Below are positions 25,008-34,176 of a stretch of DNA of 64,000 nucleotides, in pieces. The notes beneath the pieces were generated by a model that was not told the origin of the DNA, did no database searches, and saw only the letters and a program-made list of their open reading frames with translations. The stretch spans positions 744,001-808,000 of the forward strand of contig JADKCI010000001.1 of the NCBI GenBank assembly GCA_016714645.1. Reading direction: 5' to 3'. Origin of the DNA: Chromatiaceae bacterium (GTDB taxonomy: Bacteria > Pseudomonadota > Gammaproteobacteria > Chromatiales > Chromatiaceae). The translations under genes were made by a program, and so were the position numbers. The stretch's first letter is position 1. Every line of letters begins with the position of its first letter.

Positions 25008-26387
25008 ATGTCCCGCCTCTTTATATCCGCTACCCATAAATCTTCCGGGAAGACGACCCTGTCCATCGGCTTGTGCCGAAACTTTTCCCAGCAAGGACAA
25101 AGGGTACGGCCCTTCAAAAAGGGTCCCGACTATATCGATCCCCTTTGGCTTGGCCAGGCGGCGGGCCGTGATTGCCTGAATCTGGACTACAACACCATGG
25201 GGCTGTCGGAGATCCGCGAGACCTTCGCGCGGGCCATGGGGGATGCGGACCTGGGCCTGATCGAGGGGAATGTGGGCCTCTTCGATGCCACGGATCTGGA
25301 GGGTAGCAACAGCAACGCGGAACTGGCCAAGTTGCTAGAGGCGCCAGTAATCCTGCTGGTGGATGTCCAAGGTATGTCGCGGGGTCTGGCACCCCTGCTC
25401 CTGGGCTACCAGGCCTTTGATCCCAGCTTGTGTATCGCCGGGATCATCCTCAATAAGGTCGGCGGCAAGCGCCACGAAGGCAATCTGCGCAGGGTCATTG
25501 AGCATTACACGGATCTGCCCCTGCTGGGTGCCATCCATCGCGAATTCCAGCCCCTCATCGACGAGCGCCACCTGGGCCTGATGCCCAGTAACGAGAGCCG
25601 GGAGGCCGAGGCCCAGATCGAGGGTATCCGCCGCATGATCGCGGACCAGGTGGACCTGGATGCCCTGCTGCGGATCAGCGCCTCGGCCCCACCCCTGGCG
25701 CCTTTTCCCCCCATCCCTGGTTTTGTGCCCCGGGGCCGAGACCTGCGGATCGGCATCGCCCGGGACGAGGCCTTCGGATTTTATTACCCCGATGACCTTG
25801 AGGCCCTGCGGGCGGCGGGGGCTGAGTTGATCCCCTTTAGTCCCGTCCACGACCTGGGTTTGCCAGAGGTAGATGGACTCCTCATCGGCGGCGGCTTTCC
25901 CGAGTACCGCATGCGGGAACTGGCCGCCAATAGGGCCATGCGCGAGGCGGTACGAGCCTTCATTGAGGGTGGTGGCCCGGCTTACGCCGAGTGCGGTGGC
26001 CTCATGTATCTCTGCCGGGGGCTGCGCTGGCGGGATGAAATCGCCCCCATGTGCGGCGTCCTCCAGGCCGACGTGGCCATGCATGACCGGCCTCAAGGCC
26101 GAGGCTACATCCTTCTGCGCGAACGAGATGCCTTCCCCTGGCCCAGGCTCCCCGATCATGCGCCCGAGATCCATGCCCATGAATTCCATCATTCCGCCAT
26201 CGTCGATCCGGATCCAGCCTGGGTTTACGGTTACGAGGTCCTGCGGGGCAGTGGCGTGGATGGGTGCCATGACGGCATCATCTATAAAAATCTTCTGGCT
26301 AGCTATGCCCACCTGCGCCATGTCGGTGGCGTGGGATGGCCGGCGCGCTTCATCGCCCAGGTCCGTCGGTGTCGCCGCCCAGGCTGA
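25008..26387 (+). CDS. dsrN: DsrN siroheme amidase (cobyrinate a,c-diamide synthase-like)
   Basis: 459 residues. The N-terminal half is a P-loop amide synthase domain (SRLFISATHKSSGKTTLSIG, residues 2-21; FKKGPDYIDP), and the C-terminal half a class I glutamine amidotransferase domain with the nucleophile in YAECGGLMYL and the downstream His in IHAHEFHHS. It resembles CobB/CbiA and is proposed to amidate siroheme to the siroheme amide used by DsrAB. Start is uncertain: an upstream ATG pair at 24951 is in frame, but it lies inside a hairpin and the family begins at the P-loop. Confidence 0.93.
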   Translation: MSRLFISATHKSSGKTTLSIGLCRNFSQQGQRVRPFKKGPDYIDPLWLGQAAGRDCLNLDYNTMGLSEIRETFARAMGDADLGLIEGNVGLFDATDLEGSNSNAELAKLLEAPVILLVDVQGMSRGLAPLLLGYQAFDPSLCIAGIILNKVGGKRHEGNLRRVIEHYTDLPLLGAIHREFQPLIDERHLGLMPSNESREAEAQIEGIRRMIADQVDLDALLRISASAPPLAPFPPIPGFVPRGRDLRIGIARDEAFGFYYPDDLEALRAAGAELIPFSPVHDLGLPEVDGLLIGGGFPEYRMRELAANRAMREAVRAFIEGGGPAYAECGGLMYLCRGLRWRDEIAPMCGVLQADVAMHDRPQGRGYILLRERDAFPWPRLPDHAPEIHAHEFHHSAIVDPDPAWVYGYEVLRGSGVDGCHDGIIYKNLLASYAHLRHVGGVGWPARFIAQVRRCRRPG

Positions 26388-26486
26388 ATACCCGGCCTGG
26401 CAGGATCGCTGATAAAATGTCCCTTAAGGAATGCGCGGGACGACCGTGCTTTGAACCGCTCACAACACAGACATGAGGACAGGGGT

Positions 26487-26801
26487 ATGTTCAGACTGAC
26501 CGCATCCGCCGTGGGGCAGGTCCATGAGGCCGCCCGTCAGGGGGGCGCCGAGGGCCTGGCCCTGCGCCTGGCGGCCCATCAAAAACCCGATGGCGGTATT
26601 GACTACCGCATGGGGTTCGACGAGGGCACCGAGGACGATATTCAATTCGACTGCGAGGGGGTCCCAGTGGTTATGGCCCCGGAGAACATCCCCCTGCTCG
26701 ACCAGGCGACCCTGGATTACATCGAGATGGAACCCGGGCAGTTCCACTTCATCTTCCTCAACCCCAAGGACAGTGGCTACTGCCCGCCCACTGCGGACTG
26801 A
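26487..26801 (+). CDS. dsrR: DsrR, A-type scaffold-like protein
   Basis: 104 residues from ATG 26487 (AGGACAGGGG upstream). Fold resembles the IscA/SufA A-type carriers (FRLTASAVGQVHEAA, DYRMGFDEG, FHFIFLNPKDSGYCPP), yet the three Fe-S cysteines are not conserved: only C56 and C99 are present. A. vinosum DsrR likewise lacks the cysteine set and is thought to act after transcription on dsr expression rather than in cluster assembly. Position between dsrN and dsrS supports the name. Confidence 0.93.
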   Translation: MFRLTASAVGQVHEAARQGGAEGLALRLAAHQKPDGGIDYRMGFDEGTEDDIQFDCEGVPVVMAPENIPLLDQATLDYIEMEPGQFHFIFLNPKDSGYCPPTAD

Positions 26802-26843
26802 AGCCGTCGGGCGCCTTCACGCCCTCCAATTTCTCCCCCTGCC

Positions 26844-27977
26844 ATGATCGAACTCTCCGGTGAGGACAGTCTGAGGCTCAACGTCTTGCTGGCCAACCAA
26901 CCCCAGGCGATCCGCATTGACGAGTCGCGATTGCGGGTCCATGGCCTGTCGGAACGGGGTGAGGCCTGTATCACCCTTAACCCGACGGCCCGGCCCGAGG
27001 TCTATGTGCGTGCCGTGCGGGAACTCATCTCGGGCCATATTCTCGGTTCCCCAGGTGGCTATCCCACCTATCTGCGGCGCTGGACCCGGATGGGCCAGAT
27101 GCGGGACGAGAGCCTCGCCCAACTGCTGCTCCTGGGTGAGCCCGAGGCCGTGGTGGCCGCCGTTTGTTCCCCAGGTCTGACGGATGAACTGGGGCGTCGG
27201 GCCTGGTGGGCCATGGAGGACGCCGAGAATGCGCGGCGGATGTTAGGGTATCCCGCTATCGTCCAGGGCCAGATGGGCCCCATTCTGGCTGAATATCTGG
27301 TGGAGTTTCTGCCCTTCGAGACCGAAATGGAAAAAATGGCGGAATCCGTGCGGCTGGTGCTGCAGCCAGGGCTACTTGCCGAGCAGCGGTGCCTGGAAAT
27401 CTGGCATAAGGCCGCGCGCAAACCGGCCTATGCCCTCGGTTTCCTTCAGGCCAGGCCCGACGGCCTCCCGGACCTAGTGCCCGCGCGCGCCGACTTTGTG
27501 GCGCTTGCCCCTCGACTCAAGTCCCTGCTCAGCGACGCCAATCCCTGGGCCCAGGCCCTGTTAAGAGTCCTTTCCGCCCCCGGCCAGACCTGGTTGAAAA
27601 CCCTCGCCCAGGTCCTCGCCAAGCCCCCTACCCAGGACCTGACCTTGACCACGCTTGAAACGGCGGCCGCCTATTTCGCCCCCCTGCGCCCCGAGGGCGC
27701 GCCGGACCTGACTTTAGCGGCGCTGATCGCCGAGGCCGAGGCCTGTGTCGATCCCGACCAGGCCCCCGCTCCCCTCCACGCCTGTCTCGTCGCGGCTCCC
27801 AGTTTGCGGTACGACCTGGCGGCAATGAGGTTGCTCTCGGGTCTCGGTTATGGCGTGCTGCGCCCTTTCCTCCGCGACACCACCGCCACGGGCAGCCTCA
27901 TGCGCCATAAGCTTGGCCCCGTGCTGGGACCTATTTTGCAGCGCCTGGAAGGATTACGGGGTAAGGTCAGGCCTTGA
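26844..27977 (+). CDS. dsrS: DsrS, accessory protein of the dsr cluster
   Basis: 377 residues, soluble, rich in Leu/Ala/Pro and with no recognised catalytic motif or membrane segment. Named by position at the end of the cluster and by its length; A. vinosum DsrS is a cytoplasmic protein whose mutants show a mild sulfur-oxidation defect. It begins 42 bases after dsrR. The following 234 bases up to the tRNA hold no gene. Confidence 0.85.
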   Translation: MIELSGEDSLRLNVLLANQPQAIRIDESRLRVHGLSERGEACITLNPTARPEVYVRAVRELISGHILGSPGGYPTYLRRWTRMGQMRDESLAQLLLLGEPEAVVAAVCSPGLTDELGRRAWWAMEDAENARRMLGYPAIVQGQMGPILAEYLVEFLPFETEMEKMAESVRLVLQPGLLAEQRCLEIWHKAARKPAYALGFLQARPDGLPDLVPARADFVALAPRLKSLLSDANPWAQALLRVLSAPGQTWLKTLAQVLAKPPTQDLTLTTLETAAAYFAPLRPEGAPDLTLAALIAEAEACVDPDQAPAPLHACLVAAPSLRYDLAAMRLLSGLGYGVLRPFLRDTTATGSLMRHKLGPVLGPILQRLEGLRGKVRP

Positions 27978-28169
27978 TCGGGTCGCCAGGGTGAAGGCCT
28001 GGAGATGGGCCTCGGCGTCGGCCTTTCCTGTACTGATGACGGAGACGCGAACCCATGGGTTGCCGGTACCCATAGGGTGATCTCCCAGCCCGGGGTCTCA
28101 CGATCCTCATGGATGTGCCCCTGGCGACGGGCCGGGTGTAGGTAAGATTGTCGGGGTGACGAACACAAA

Positions 28170-28204
28170 AAAGGGTCCGGTCGACACGTTCGACCGGACC
28201 CTTT
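28170..28204 (-). terminator. Rho-independent terminator of tRNA-Glu
   Basis: Perfect 15-bp stem, arms 28170-28184 and 28190-28204, five-base loop. On the minus strand the stem ends in CCC and runs into TTTTTTG. It starts 7 bases after the CCA end of tRNA-Glu, so it serves that gene. Confidence 0.9.
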
Positions 28205-28211
28205 GGTTGAT

Positions 28212-28286
28212 TGGTACTCCCAAGGGGATTTGAACCCCTGTTACCGGCGTGAGAGGCCAGCGTCCTAACCACTAGACGATAGGAGC
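28212..28286 (-). tRNA. tRNA-Glu (anticodon CTC)
   Basis: 75-base cloverleaf on the minus strand beginning GCTCCTATCGTCTAG. Anticodon stem CTGGC/GCCGG with loop CTCTCAC gives CTC, reading GAG; T arm AGGGG-TTCAAAT-CCCCT; CCA is encoded. The acceptor end has a G1-U72 wobble where tRNA-Glu usually has G-C. It has its own strong promoter (28311-28338) and terminator, so it is a single-gene unit. Confidence 0.95.
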
Positions 28287-28310
28287 GAGAAGAAATAGCG
28301 AAGAAAGCGT

Positions 28311-28338
28311 ATTATACGCGTGAGCCAGAGCTTCTCAA
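28311..28338 (-). promoter_or_regulatory. Sigma-70 promoter of tRNA-Glu
   Basis: Minus strand TTGAGA (28338-28333), 16-base spacer, consensus TATAAT (28316-28311). Transcription would start near 28304, about 18 bases before the mature tRNA. The perfect -10 box and the position make this one of the best promoters in the window. Confidence 0.75.
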
Positions 28339-28418
28339 GCCGCCTGGTGAAAATTCTCCTCCCTTGCCATGCAAGATGGCCAAGGGCTTTCTTCTTTAGT
28401 GAATACCCAGGCTAGCGG

Positions 28419-29804
28419 GTGCCAGTCCCAGGACGAGGCCCCGCCAGGAAAGACGCCAGCTTGTACCCAGACTCCGATTCCTGTCGTATCGTACCGCGCG
28501 ACCAGCACGGCATCTCCCGCGCCAATATCAGTGAGAACGCCCTCAAGGTGCTTTATCGCCTCAAACAGGAGGGCTATCAGGCCCTGCTGGTGGGGGGTGG
28601 GGTACGCGATCTGCTGCTCGGCCGCGAGCCCAAGGACTTTGACGTGGCCACCGATGCCAGGCCCGAGGATGTCCGCCGGGTTTTCCGCAACTGCCGTCTA
28701 ATTGGGCGACGTTTCCGTCTCGCCCATGTCCATTTCGGTCCCGAGATCATCGAGGTAGCGACATTCCGGGGTGGCGGCGGCGAGCTGGAGGACGATGGCG
28801 AACGCCACCTCGAAAACGGCATGATTGTGCGCGACAACCTCTATGGCACCCGGGAGGAGGACGCCCTGAGGCGCGATTTCACCGTCAACGCCCTCTATTA
28901 CAACATCGCCGACTTTACCGTCATCGACTACGCGGGTGGCCTCGAGGATCTGCAGGCCGGCCGGCTGCGTCTCATTGGCGATGACCCGGAGCGGCGCTAT
29001 CGGGAAGACCCGGTGCGCATGCTGAGGGCCGTGCGCTTTGCCGCCAAGCTCGGGTTCAACATCGACCCCGACTGCGAGCGCCCCCTGAGGGAATGGAGCA
29101 GTCTCTTGGGCGGGGTGCCGGCGGCGCGCCTGTTCGAGGAGGTCCTCAAGCTTCTGCATTCCGGCGTCGGCCTGGAAGGCTTCGAGAAACTGCGGCACTA
29201 TGATCTTTTCGGGCAACTCTTTCCGGCGACGGAAGAGTGCCTGGCCCATGAGGATCACGCCTTCCCCATCACCTTTGTCAGTCGCGGTCTGGAGAATACC
29301 GATCGCCGCATTCAGGAGGATAAGCCGGTGACACCGGCCTTCCTGTTCGCCCTGCTCCTGTGGGAGCCGGTGCGGCGTCGTTTTTTCACCCTGGTGGACC
29401 TGGGCGCCGATCCCCACGAGGCTATGGTCCAGGCCGGGGGCGAAGTACTCGCGGCCCAGCTTTCGCGGGTGAGCATCCCCAAGCGGTTTAGCCTGCCCAT
29501 GCGCGAGGTTTGGGAGTTGCAGCCGCGTTTCGAGCAACTGGAAGGTAAGCAGCCCCATCGCCTGGCGGCTCATCCCCGTTTTCGCGCGGCTTACGACTTC
29601 CTGGTGTTGCGGGCCGAATGTGGCGAGGCGGACCAGGAGTTGGCGGACTGGTGGACGCGCTTCCAGGAGGCCTCGGGGCTGGACCGGGATGGGATGACGG
29701 GGCCAGTTCGGAAGAAGCGCCGCCGTCGCCGTCCCCGTGCCGGGGGCGAAGGCGCCGCCGAGACGCGGGGCACTCCCCCCCATGGGGGTGGGGATGGGGG
29801 CTGA
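28419..29804 (+). CDS. pcnB: Poly(A) polymerase I
   Basis: 461 residues. It adds A tails to RNA 3' ends, promoting decay. N-terminal nucleotidyltransferase domain: YQALLVGGGVRDLLLGREPKDFDVATDA with catalytic Asp pair (about residues 54-77), then the RRDFTVNALYYN and REDPVRMLRAVRFAAKLGF blocks that separate the bacterial PAP/CCA group. The very basic C terminus (VRKKRRRRRPRAGG) is typical of PAP and argues against a CCA-adding enzyme. The GTG at 28419 is one possible start; a TTG at 28461 with GGAAAG upstream is another. Overlaps folK by 11 bases. Confidence 0.93.
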   Translation: MPVPGRGPARKDASLYPDSDSCRIVPRDQHGISRANISENALKVLYRLKQEGYQALLVGGGVRDLLLGREPKDFDVATDARPEDVRRVFRNCRLIGRRFRLAHVHFGPEIIEVATFRGGGGELEDDGERHLENGMIVRDNLYGTREEDALRRDFTVNALYYNIADFTVIDYAGGLEDLQAGRLRLIGDDPERRYREDPVRMLRAVRFAAKLGFNIDPDCERPLREWSSLLGGVPAARLFEEVLKLLHSGVGLEGFEKLRHYDLFGQLFPATEECLAHEDHAFPITFVSRGLENTDRRIQEDKPVTPAFLFALLLWEPVRRRFFTLVDLGADPHEAMVQAGGEVLAAQLSRVSIPKRFSLPMREVWELQPRFEQLEGKQPHRLAAHPRFRAAYDFLVLRAECGEADQELADWWTRFQEASGLDRDGMTGPVRKKRRRRRPRAGGEGAAETRGTPPHGGGDGG

Positions 29805-30348
29805 ACAGACTGCCCATCTTGCCTATGTCGCTATTGGCGCCAATCTGGCGGGGCCCGAGGGACAGGTGCGGCGGGCCCTGGTCGAGTTGGGCCGGTTGAC
29901 CGGCAGTCGGATGCTGAGGGCCTCCCCGCTTTATTTGACCAAGCCCCTGGGCCCTGCGAATCAGCCTGATTATGTCAACGCGGTCGTCAGCCTGGAGACG
30001 CAGCTCTCGCCCCGGAACTTGCTCCTCGCCTTGCAGGCCATCGAGAATGCCCATGGTCGGGTACGCGAGCAAGGGCATTGGGGGCCGCGCCCCCTGGACC
30101 TGGATATTCTCTTGTACGGGGAGGACCGCGTCGACGAACCCGACCTGCATGTGCCGCATCCGGAGATGTCACGACGCGCCTTTGTCCTCGTCCCCCTCGC
30201 GGACATAGCCCCCGGGGACCTCGCTATCCCGGGCCAGGGCCGCCTGGCCGCGCTCCTGGCGGCCTGCCCCCGGGATGGCATCCGATTACTGGCCTTGGCC
30301 CGCCCTTGTGAGGGCGGGATTTCGCTGGCAGAATCACCACCAGCTTGA
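29794..30348 (+). CDS. folK: Hydroxymethyldihydropterin pyrophosphokinase
   Basis: 184 residues. Transfers pyrophosphate from ATP to 6-hydroxymethyl-dihydropterin in folate synthesis. Signature parts: VAIGANLAGPEGQVRRAL near the start, ASPLYLTKPLGPANQPDYVNAV, and GPRPLDLDILLYG with the metal-binding Asp residues, followed by LHVPHPEMSRRAFVLVPL. Start set at 29794 behind a G-rich ribosome-site-like run; 29782 is an equally in-frame ATG. Overlap with pcnB and closeness to panB reproduce the common pcnB-folK-panBC order. Confidence 0.95.
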   Translation: MGAEQTAHLAYVAIGANLAGPEGQVRRALVELGRLTGSRMLRASPLYLTKPLGPANQPDYVNAVVSLETQLSPRNLLLALQAIENAHGRVREQGHWGPRPLDLDILLYGEDRVDEPDLHVPHPEMSRRAFVLVPLADIAPGDLAIPGQGRLAALLAACPRDGIRLLALARPCEGGISLAESPPA

Positions 30349-30393
30349 GCCGGGCGCGGGAACTGGCCTGCCTTCATTCACCGAGATGCCTGC

Positions 30394-31197
30394 ATGAACA
30401 CCAAGCCTATCACCCTCTCTACCCTGGCAGCCATGAAACAGGGGGGTGAACGCATCGTCGCCCTGACCTGTTATGACGCCAGCTTCTGTCGCCTCCTTGA
30501 GGAGGCCGGCGTGCAGGTGCTCCTGGTGGGCGATTCACTGGGCATGGTGGTCCAGGGCCAGGAGACCACGGTGCCCGTGACCCTGGATGATATGGTCTAT
30601 CACAGCGCCTGCGTGGCGCGGGCCCGCCGCCAGGCCCTCATCCTGGTGGATATGCCCTTCCTGACCTACGCCACCCCGGACCTGGCCCTGGCCAGTGCCG
30701 GCCGGTTGATGCGAGAGGGCGGCGCCCAGATGGTCAAGCTGGAAGGGGGTGCCCCCTTCGTGGAAACCGTGCACCGGCTCACCGCTAACGGGGTCCCGGT
30801 CTGCGCCCATCTGGGGCTCCTGCCTCAATCCATCCATCGCCTGGGCGGCTATCGCTACCAGGGGCGGGATCGGACCTCCGCCCTGGCCATTCTGGAGGAT
30901 GCCGTGGCCCTGCAGGAGGCGGGGGCGGGGCTCCTGGTCCTCGAATGTGTTCCGGCGGACCTGGCGCGGGAGATCGTCTGCGCCTTGCGGATACCGGTCA
31001 TTGGCATCGGCGCGGGCAATGGTTGTGATGGCCAGGTCCTGGTACTTTATGACTTGCTGGGCCTGAATCCCCGGGGGGCGCCACGCTTCAGTAAGGATTT
31101 CCTGACCGGACGCGGCAGCCTGGGGGCGGCCATCGCCGCCTATGTCGAGGCGGTACGCAGCGGAGACTTTCCCGGCCCCGAGCAAACCGCCTACTAA
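30394..31197 (+). CDS. panB: 3-methyl-2-oxobutanoate hydroxymethyltransferase
   Basis: 267 residues, usual length for ketopantoate hydroxymethyltransferase. Adds a hydroxymethyl group from methylene-THF to 2-oxoisovalerate, the first step toward pantothenate. Landmarks: VALTCYDASF, LVGDSLGMVVQGQ (metal-binding Asp), VKLEGGAPF, and VIGIGAGNGCDGQVLV. Lies 45 bases after folK and 32 before panC, in one operon. Confidence 0.97.
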   Translation: MNTKPITLSTLAAMKQGGERIVALTCYDASFCRLLEEAGVQVLLVGDSLGMVVQGQETTVPVTLDDMVYHSACVARARRQALILVDMPFLTYATPDLALASAGRLMREGGAQMVKLEGGAPFVETVHRLTANGVPVCAHLGLLPQSIHRLGGYRYQGRDRTSALAILEDAVALQEAGAGLLVLECVPADLAREIVCALRIPVIGIGAGNGCDGQVLVLYDLLGLNPRGAPRFSKDFLTGRGSLGAAIAAYVEAVRSGDFPGPEQTAY

Positions 31198-31229
31198 AGG
31201 CCCTGCCTTCACCACCCCGGTCTCAGCCC

Positions 31230-32081
31230 ATGCCTCTGGAATTCATCGAACAGGTCCCAACCCTGCGCGCGCGCATCGCTAACTGGCGCCGGGCGGGTCA
31301 GCAGGTGGCTTTCGTCCCCACCATGGGCAATCTGCACGCAGGGCATCTGGCCCTGGTGCGGGAGGCTCTGCGTCTGGCGGACCGGGTCGTGGTCAGTATC
31401 TTCGTCAATCCCCTCCAGTTTGGGCCAACTGAGGATTTCACCGCCTACCCTCGCACCCTGGAGCAGGACCGCGCCCTGCTGGAAGCGGCGGGGACCGATC
31501 TACTGTTCGCGCCCGCGGTCGCCGCCGTCTATCCCCGTGGCCAGGCCGGGCAGACCCGGGTGGAGGTGCCCGGTATCTCGGACCTCCTGTGTGGGGCCAG
31601 CCGGCCGGGTCACTTCGTGGGCGTGGCGACCGTGGTCTGCAAGCTGTTCAACATGGTCCAGCCCGACCTGGCCATCTTTGGCGAGAAGGACTTTCAGCAG
31701 CTACTGGTCATCCGCCTCATGACCGAGGACCTGAGCATGCCGGTCGGGGTTAGGGGCCTGGCCACGGTGCGGGAGCCGGATGGGCTGGCCATGAGTTCCC
31801 GCAACGGTTATTTGACCCGGGAAGAGCGCGCTCGGGCACCCGCCCTCTACCAGACCCTGCTGCGGGGTGGCGAACGGCTGCGCGCCGGGGTGGTCATCCC
31901 CGAGGTCGAGCGCCTGGCGGCGGAGGAAATCGCCACCGCCGGATTCGGCCCGGATTATTTCAGCGTCCGTCGGTCCGGGGATCTTGGCCCAGCGGGGATT
32001 GAGGATCAGGATCTGGTGGTGCTGGCCGCAGCCCGCCTGGGCCGGGCGCGGCTGATCGACAATCTTTGCGTCCGACGCTAG
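31230..32081 (+). CDS. panC: Pantothenate synthetase
   Basis: 283 residues. Joins pantoate and beta-alanine using ATP. Visible: FVPTMGNLHAGHLALV with the HIGH-like ATP site, FVNPLQFGPTEDFTAYPRT, GVATVVCKLFNMVQPDLAIFGEKDFQQ, and the KMSKS-like MSSRNGYL. Matches family length. The next gene, panD, begins 194 bases later and may have its own promoter. Confidence 0.97.
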   Translation: MPLEFIEQVPTLRARIANWRRAGQQVAFVPTMGNLHAGHLALVREALRLADRVVVSIFVNPLQFGPTEDFTAYPRTLEQDRALLEAAGTDLLFAPAVAAVYPRGQAGQTRVEVPGISDLLCGASRPGHFVGVATVVCKLFNMVQPDLAIFGEKDFQQLLVIRLMTEDLSMPVGVRGLATVREPDGLAMSSRNGYLTREERARAPALYQTLLRGGERLRAGVVIPEVERLAAEEIATAGFGPDYFSVRRSGDLGPAGIEDQDLVVLAAARLGRARLIDNLCVRR

Positions 32082-32275
32082 GATTCCGGTGGCATCCCAT
32101 TGAGATGAAACGCGCAACAGGCTAATCTTCACCCTCCTTAAAGAGCTGCTCCTGGCCGGAACGGGGACAATGCTGCGGCGCAGCAGAAAATGCAGCAATG
32201 CTTTCCATTTTGAAATAAAATGCTTCCACTTCTTTCCTCATGCTCCGGCTTTAGGTTCGCCAGAGGGTTTCCCAT

Positions 32276-32656
32276 ATGCAACTGACTTTACTTAAGTGCA
32301 AGCTGCATCGCGCATGCGTCACGCACGCCGAGCTCGATTATGAGGGTTCCTGCGCCATCGACGAACAGCTGATGGCCCTGGCGGGGATTCGCGAGTACGA
32401 ACAGATCCAGATCTATAACGTCACCAATGGTGAGCGTTTCACGACCTATGCCATTCGTGCCGACAGCCATTCCCGTATCATTTCGGTCAATGGCGCCGCC
32501 GCGCACAAGGCCGCGCCTGGCGACCGGGTCATCATCTGTGCCTACGCGGCCATGGATGACGCCGAGGCCGATGCCTTCAGTCCCAGCCTGGTCTATCTGG
32601 ACGAAAACAATCGCGTGACCCGTACGGGCCACGCTATTCCTGCACAAGCGGCCTGA
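32276..32656 (+). CDS. panD: Aspartate 1-decarboxylase
   Basis: 126 residues. Makes beta-alanine for pantothenate. The self-processing site is clear: YEGSCAID places Gly24-Ser25, where cleavage creates the pyruvoyl cofactor. Later parts (RIISVNGAAAHKAAPGDRVIICAYA) also match. The upstream 194-base gap contains a 15-base palindrome (TGCTGC-GGC-GCAGCA at 32171-32185) of unknown meaning. Confidence 0.97.
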   Translation: MQLTLLKCKLHRACVTHAELDYEGSCAIDEQLMALAGIREYEQIQIYNVTNGERFTTYAIRADSHSRIISVNGAAAHKAAPGDRVIICAYAAMDDAEADAFSPSLVYLDENNRVTRTGHAIPAQAA

Positions 32657-32842
32657 CTCCCCTGAAGCCCTATTCGCTGGCCTGGCCGTTGGGGCCGAGT
32701 AACCCTGAAACTGGACTGGCCGAGGTGATCGTAAGTCAAGGATGCCCAGGCCCTCTTCACCCTGGATTCGCCCCGCGATAACCCGGCTAACCGCCGCCCT
32801 GATCCCAGTACTTAACGCCTGGATGAGAGGATTGAAACGATA

Positions 32843-33820
32843 ATGAAAAAACCCATCAAAGTGACCATCACCGGCGCCGCCGGCAATATTGGCTATGCCC
32901 TGGCCTTCCGTGTCGCCGCCGGCGATGTGTTCGGCCCCGATCAGCCCGTGATCCTGCGGCTGATGGAACTGCCCATGACCATGGGGCCCCTGGGCGGGGT
33001 CGGCATGGAGATGGAGGACTGCGCCTTTCCCCTGGTGCATGATGTCGTCCTGACGGATGACCCCAAGATTGGATTCCGCGACACCAACTATGTCCTCCTG
33101 GTCGGCGCCAAGCCACGCACCAAGGGCATGGAACGCAAGGACCTGATCACCGAGAACGCCCGCATCTTCTCGACCCAGGGCCGGGCCATCAACGAACATG
33201 CCGCCCGGGATGTGCGCGTCATGGTGGTCGGTAACCCCGCCAACACCAACGCCATGATCGCCGCCGCCAATGCCCCGGACCTGCCCAAGGAGCGCTTTAC
33301 GGCCATGGCGCGCCTGGACCACAACCGCGCCATCGGCATGCTGGCCAAGAAGACCAACCGCCTGGCGGCTGACGTCCGTCGCATGATCGTCTGGGGCAAC
33401 CACTCCCCGACCATGCATCCGGACCTCACCCACTGTACCGTCGGGGGCACCCCGGCCCTGGACCTGGTGTCCCTGGACTGGGCCATCGACCACATGATCC
33501 CCACCGTCCAGCGTCGCGGCGCCGCTGTCATCGAGGCGCGCGGTGCCTCCTCGGCGGCCTCGGCGGCGGGTTCAGTGGTCGATCATGTGCGCGACTGGTT
33601 CCTCGGCACCCCCGATGATGACTGGGTCAGCATGTCGGTCCACTCGGATGGCAGCTATGGCATCACCGAGGGTCTGGTCTACTCCTTCCCGGTGACCTGC
33701 AAGAACGGCGACTACCAGATCGTCCAGGGCCTGGAGGTCACTGACTTCGGTAAGAGCCGGATGAAGGTGACGGAGAAGGAGTTGCTCGAGGAGCGCGAGG
33801 TCGTCGCGGATTTGCTCTAA
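32843..33820 (+). CDS. mdh: Malate dehydrogenase
   Basis: 325 residues, the longer MDH type shared by many proteobacteria. Interconverts malate and oxaloacetate with NAD. Features: VTITGAAGNIGYALAFRV nucleotide fold at the N terminus, AKPRTKGMERKDLI substrate loop with Arg pair, VGNPANTNAMIA, RLDHNRAIGML, and the active His in IVWGNHSPTMHPDL. Preceded by a GAGAGG ribosome site. Likely its own transcription unit; the gap after panD is 186 bases. Confidence 0.97.
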   Translation: MKKPIKVTITGAAGNIGYALAFRVAAGDVFGPDQPVILRLMELPMTMGPLGGVGMEMEDCAFPLVHDVVLTDDPKIGFRDTNYVLLVGAKPRTKGMERKDLITENARIFSTQGRAINEHAARDVRVMVVGNPANTNAMIAAANAPDLPKERFTAMARLDHNRAIGMLAKKTNRLAADVRRMIVWGNHSPTMHPDLTHCTVGGTPALDLVSLDWAIDHMIPTVQRRGAAVIEARGASSAASAAGSVVDHVRDWFLGTPDDDWVSMSVHSDGSYGITEGLVYSFPVTCKNGDYQIVQGLEVTDFGKSRMKVTEKELLEEREVVADLL

Positions 33821-34176
33821 GAGATTGAAGTCCTGGGGGCGCTGCATCGAAGAAACCTGCGCCCCCCGGCATCTCCCGACCTGAACATCCTGCGTCGGGG
33901 ATCCGTTGGACCAGGCTCCGCCTTCCATGGCCGGCTGCCATGTATTAGGTATCCTGTCCCTGAACCTGACCGCACCCCGGGTGGGGAAAAAGTTGCTCGC
34001 CAGTTATTTTGACAACCCCTGACAGCCTTGATAGCGTCTCTTGGCCAACACCCAGTTGCAGGCCTGTATCGGGGCCCTGAAAAAAGGGGAGCGTCGCAAA
34101 TATCCATTGTTTCTGGGTCATCAATTTCAAGATCTTCAGGCTGCTGATGAAATCCAGCCACGGCTGACCGCTTCTA
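33821..34176. other. Intergenic region mdh / glgA (convergent)
   Basis: 356 bases with no credible gene. GGGGGCGC (33835-33842) can pair with GCGCCCCC (33859-33866) in a hairpin just after mdh, without a T run; it may act as a weak terminator. No other element recognised. Confidence 0.5.

Noticed and set aside
28212..28286. Integration site for a mobile element at tRNA-Glu
   Set aside because: No integrase, direct repeat of the tRNA end or change in composition nearby; the same holds for tRNA-Arg and tRNA-Gln.
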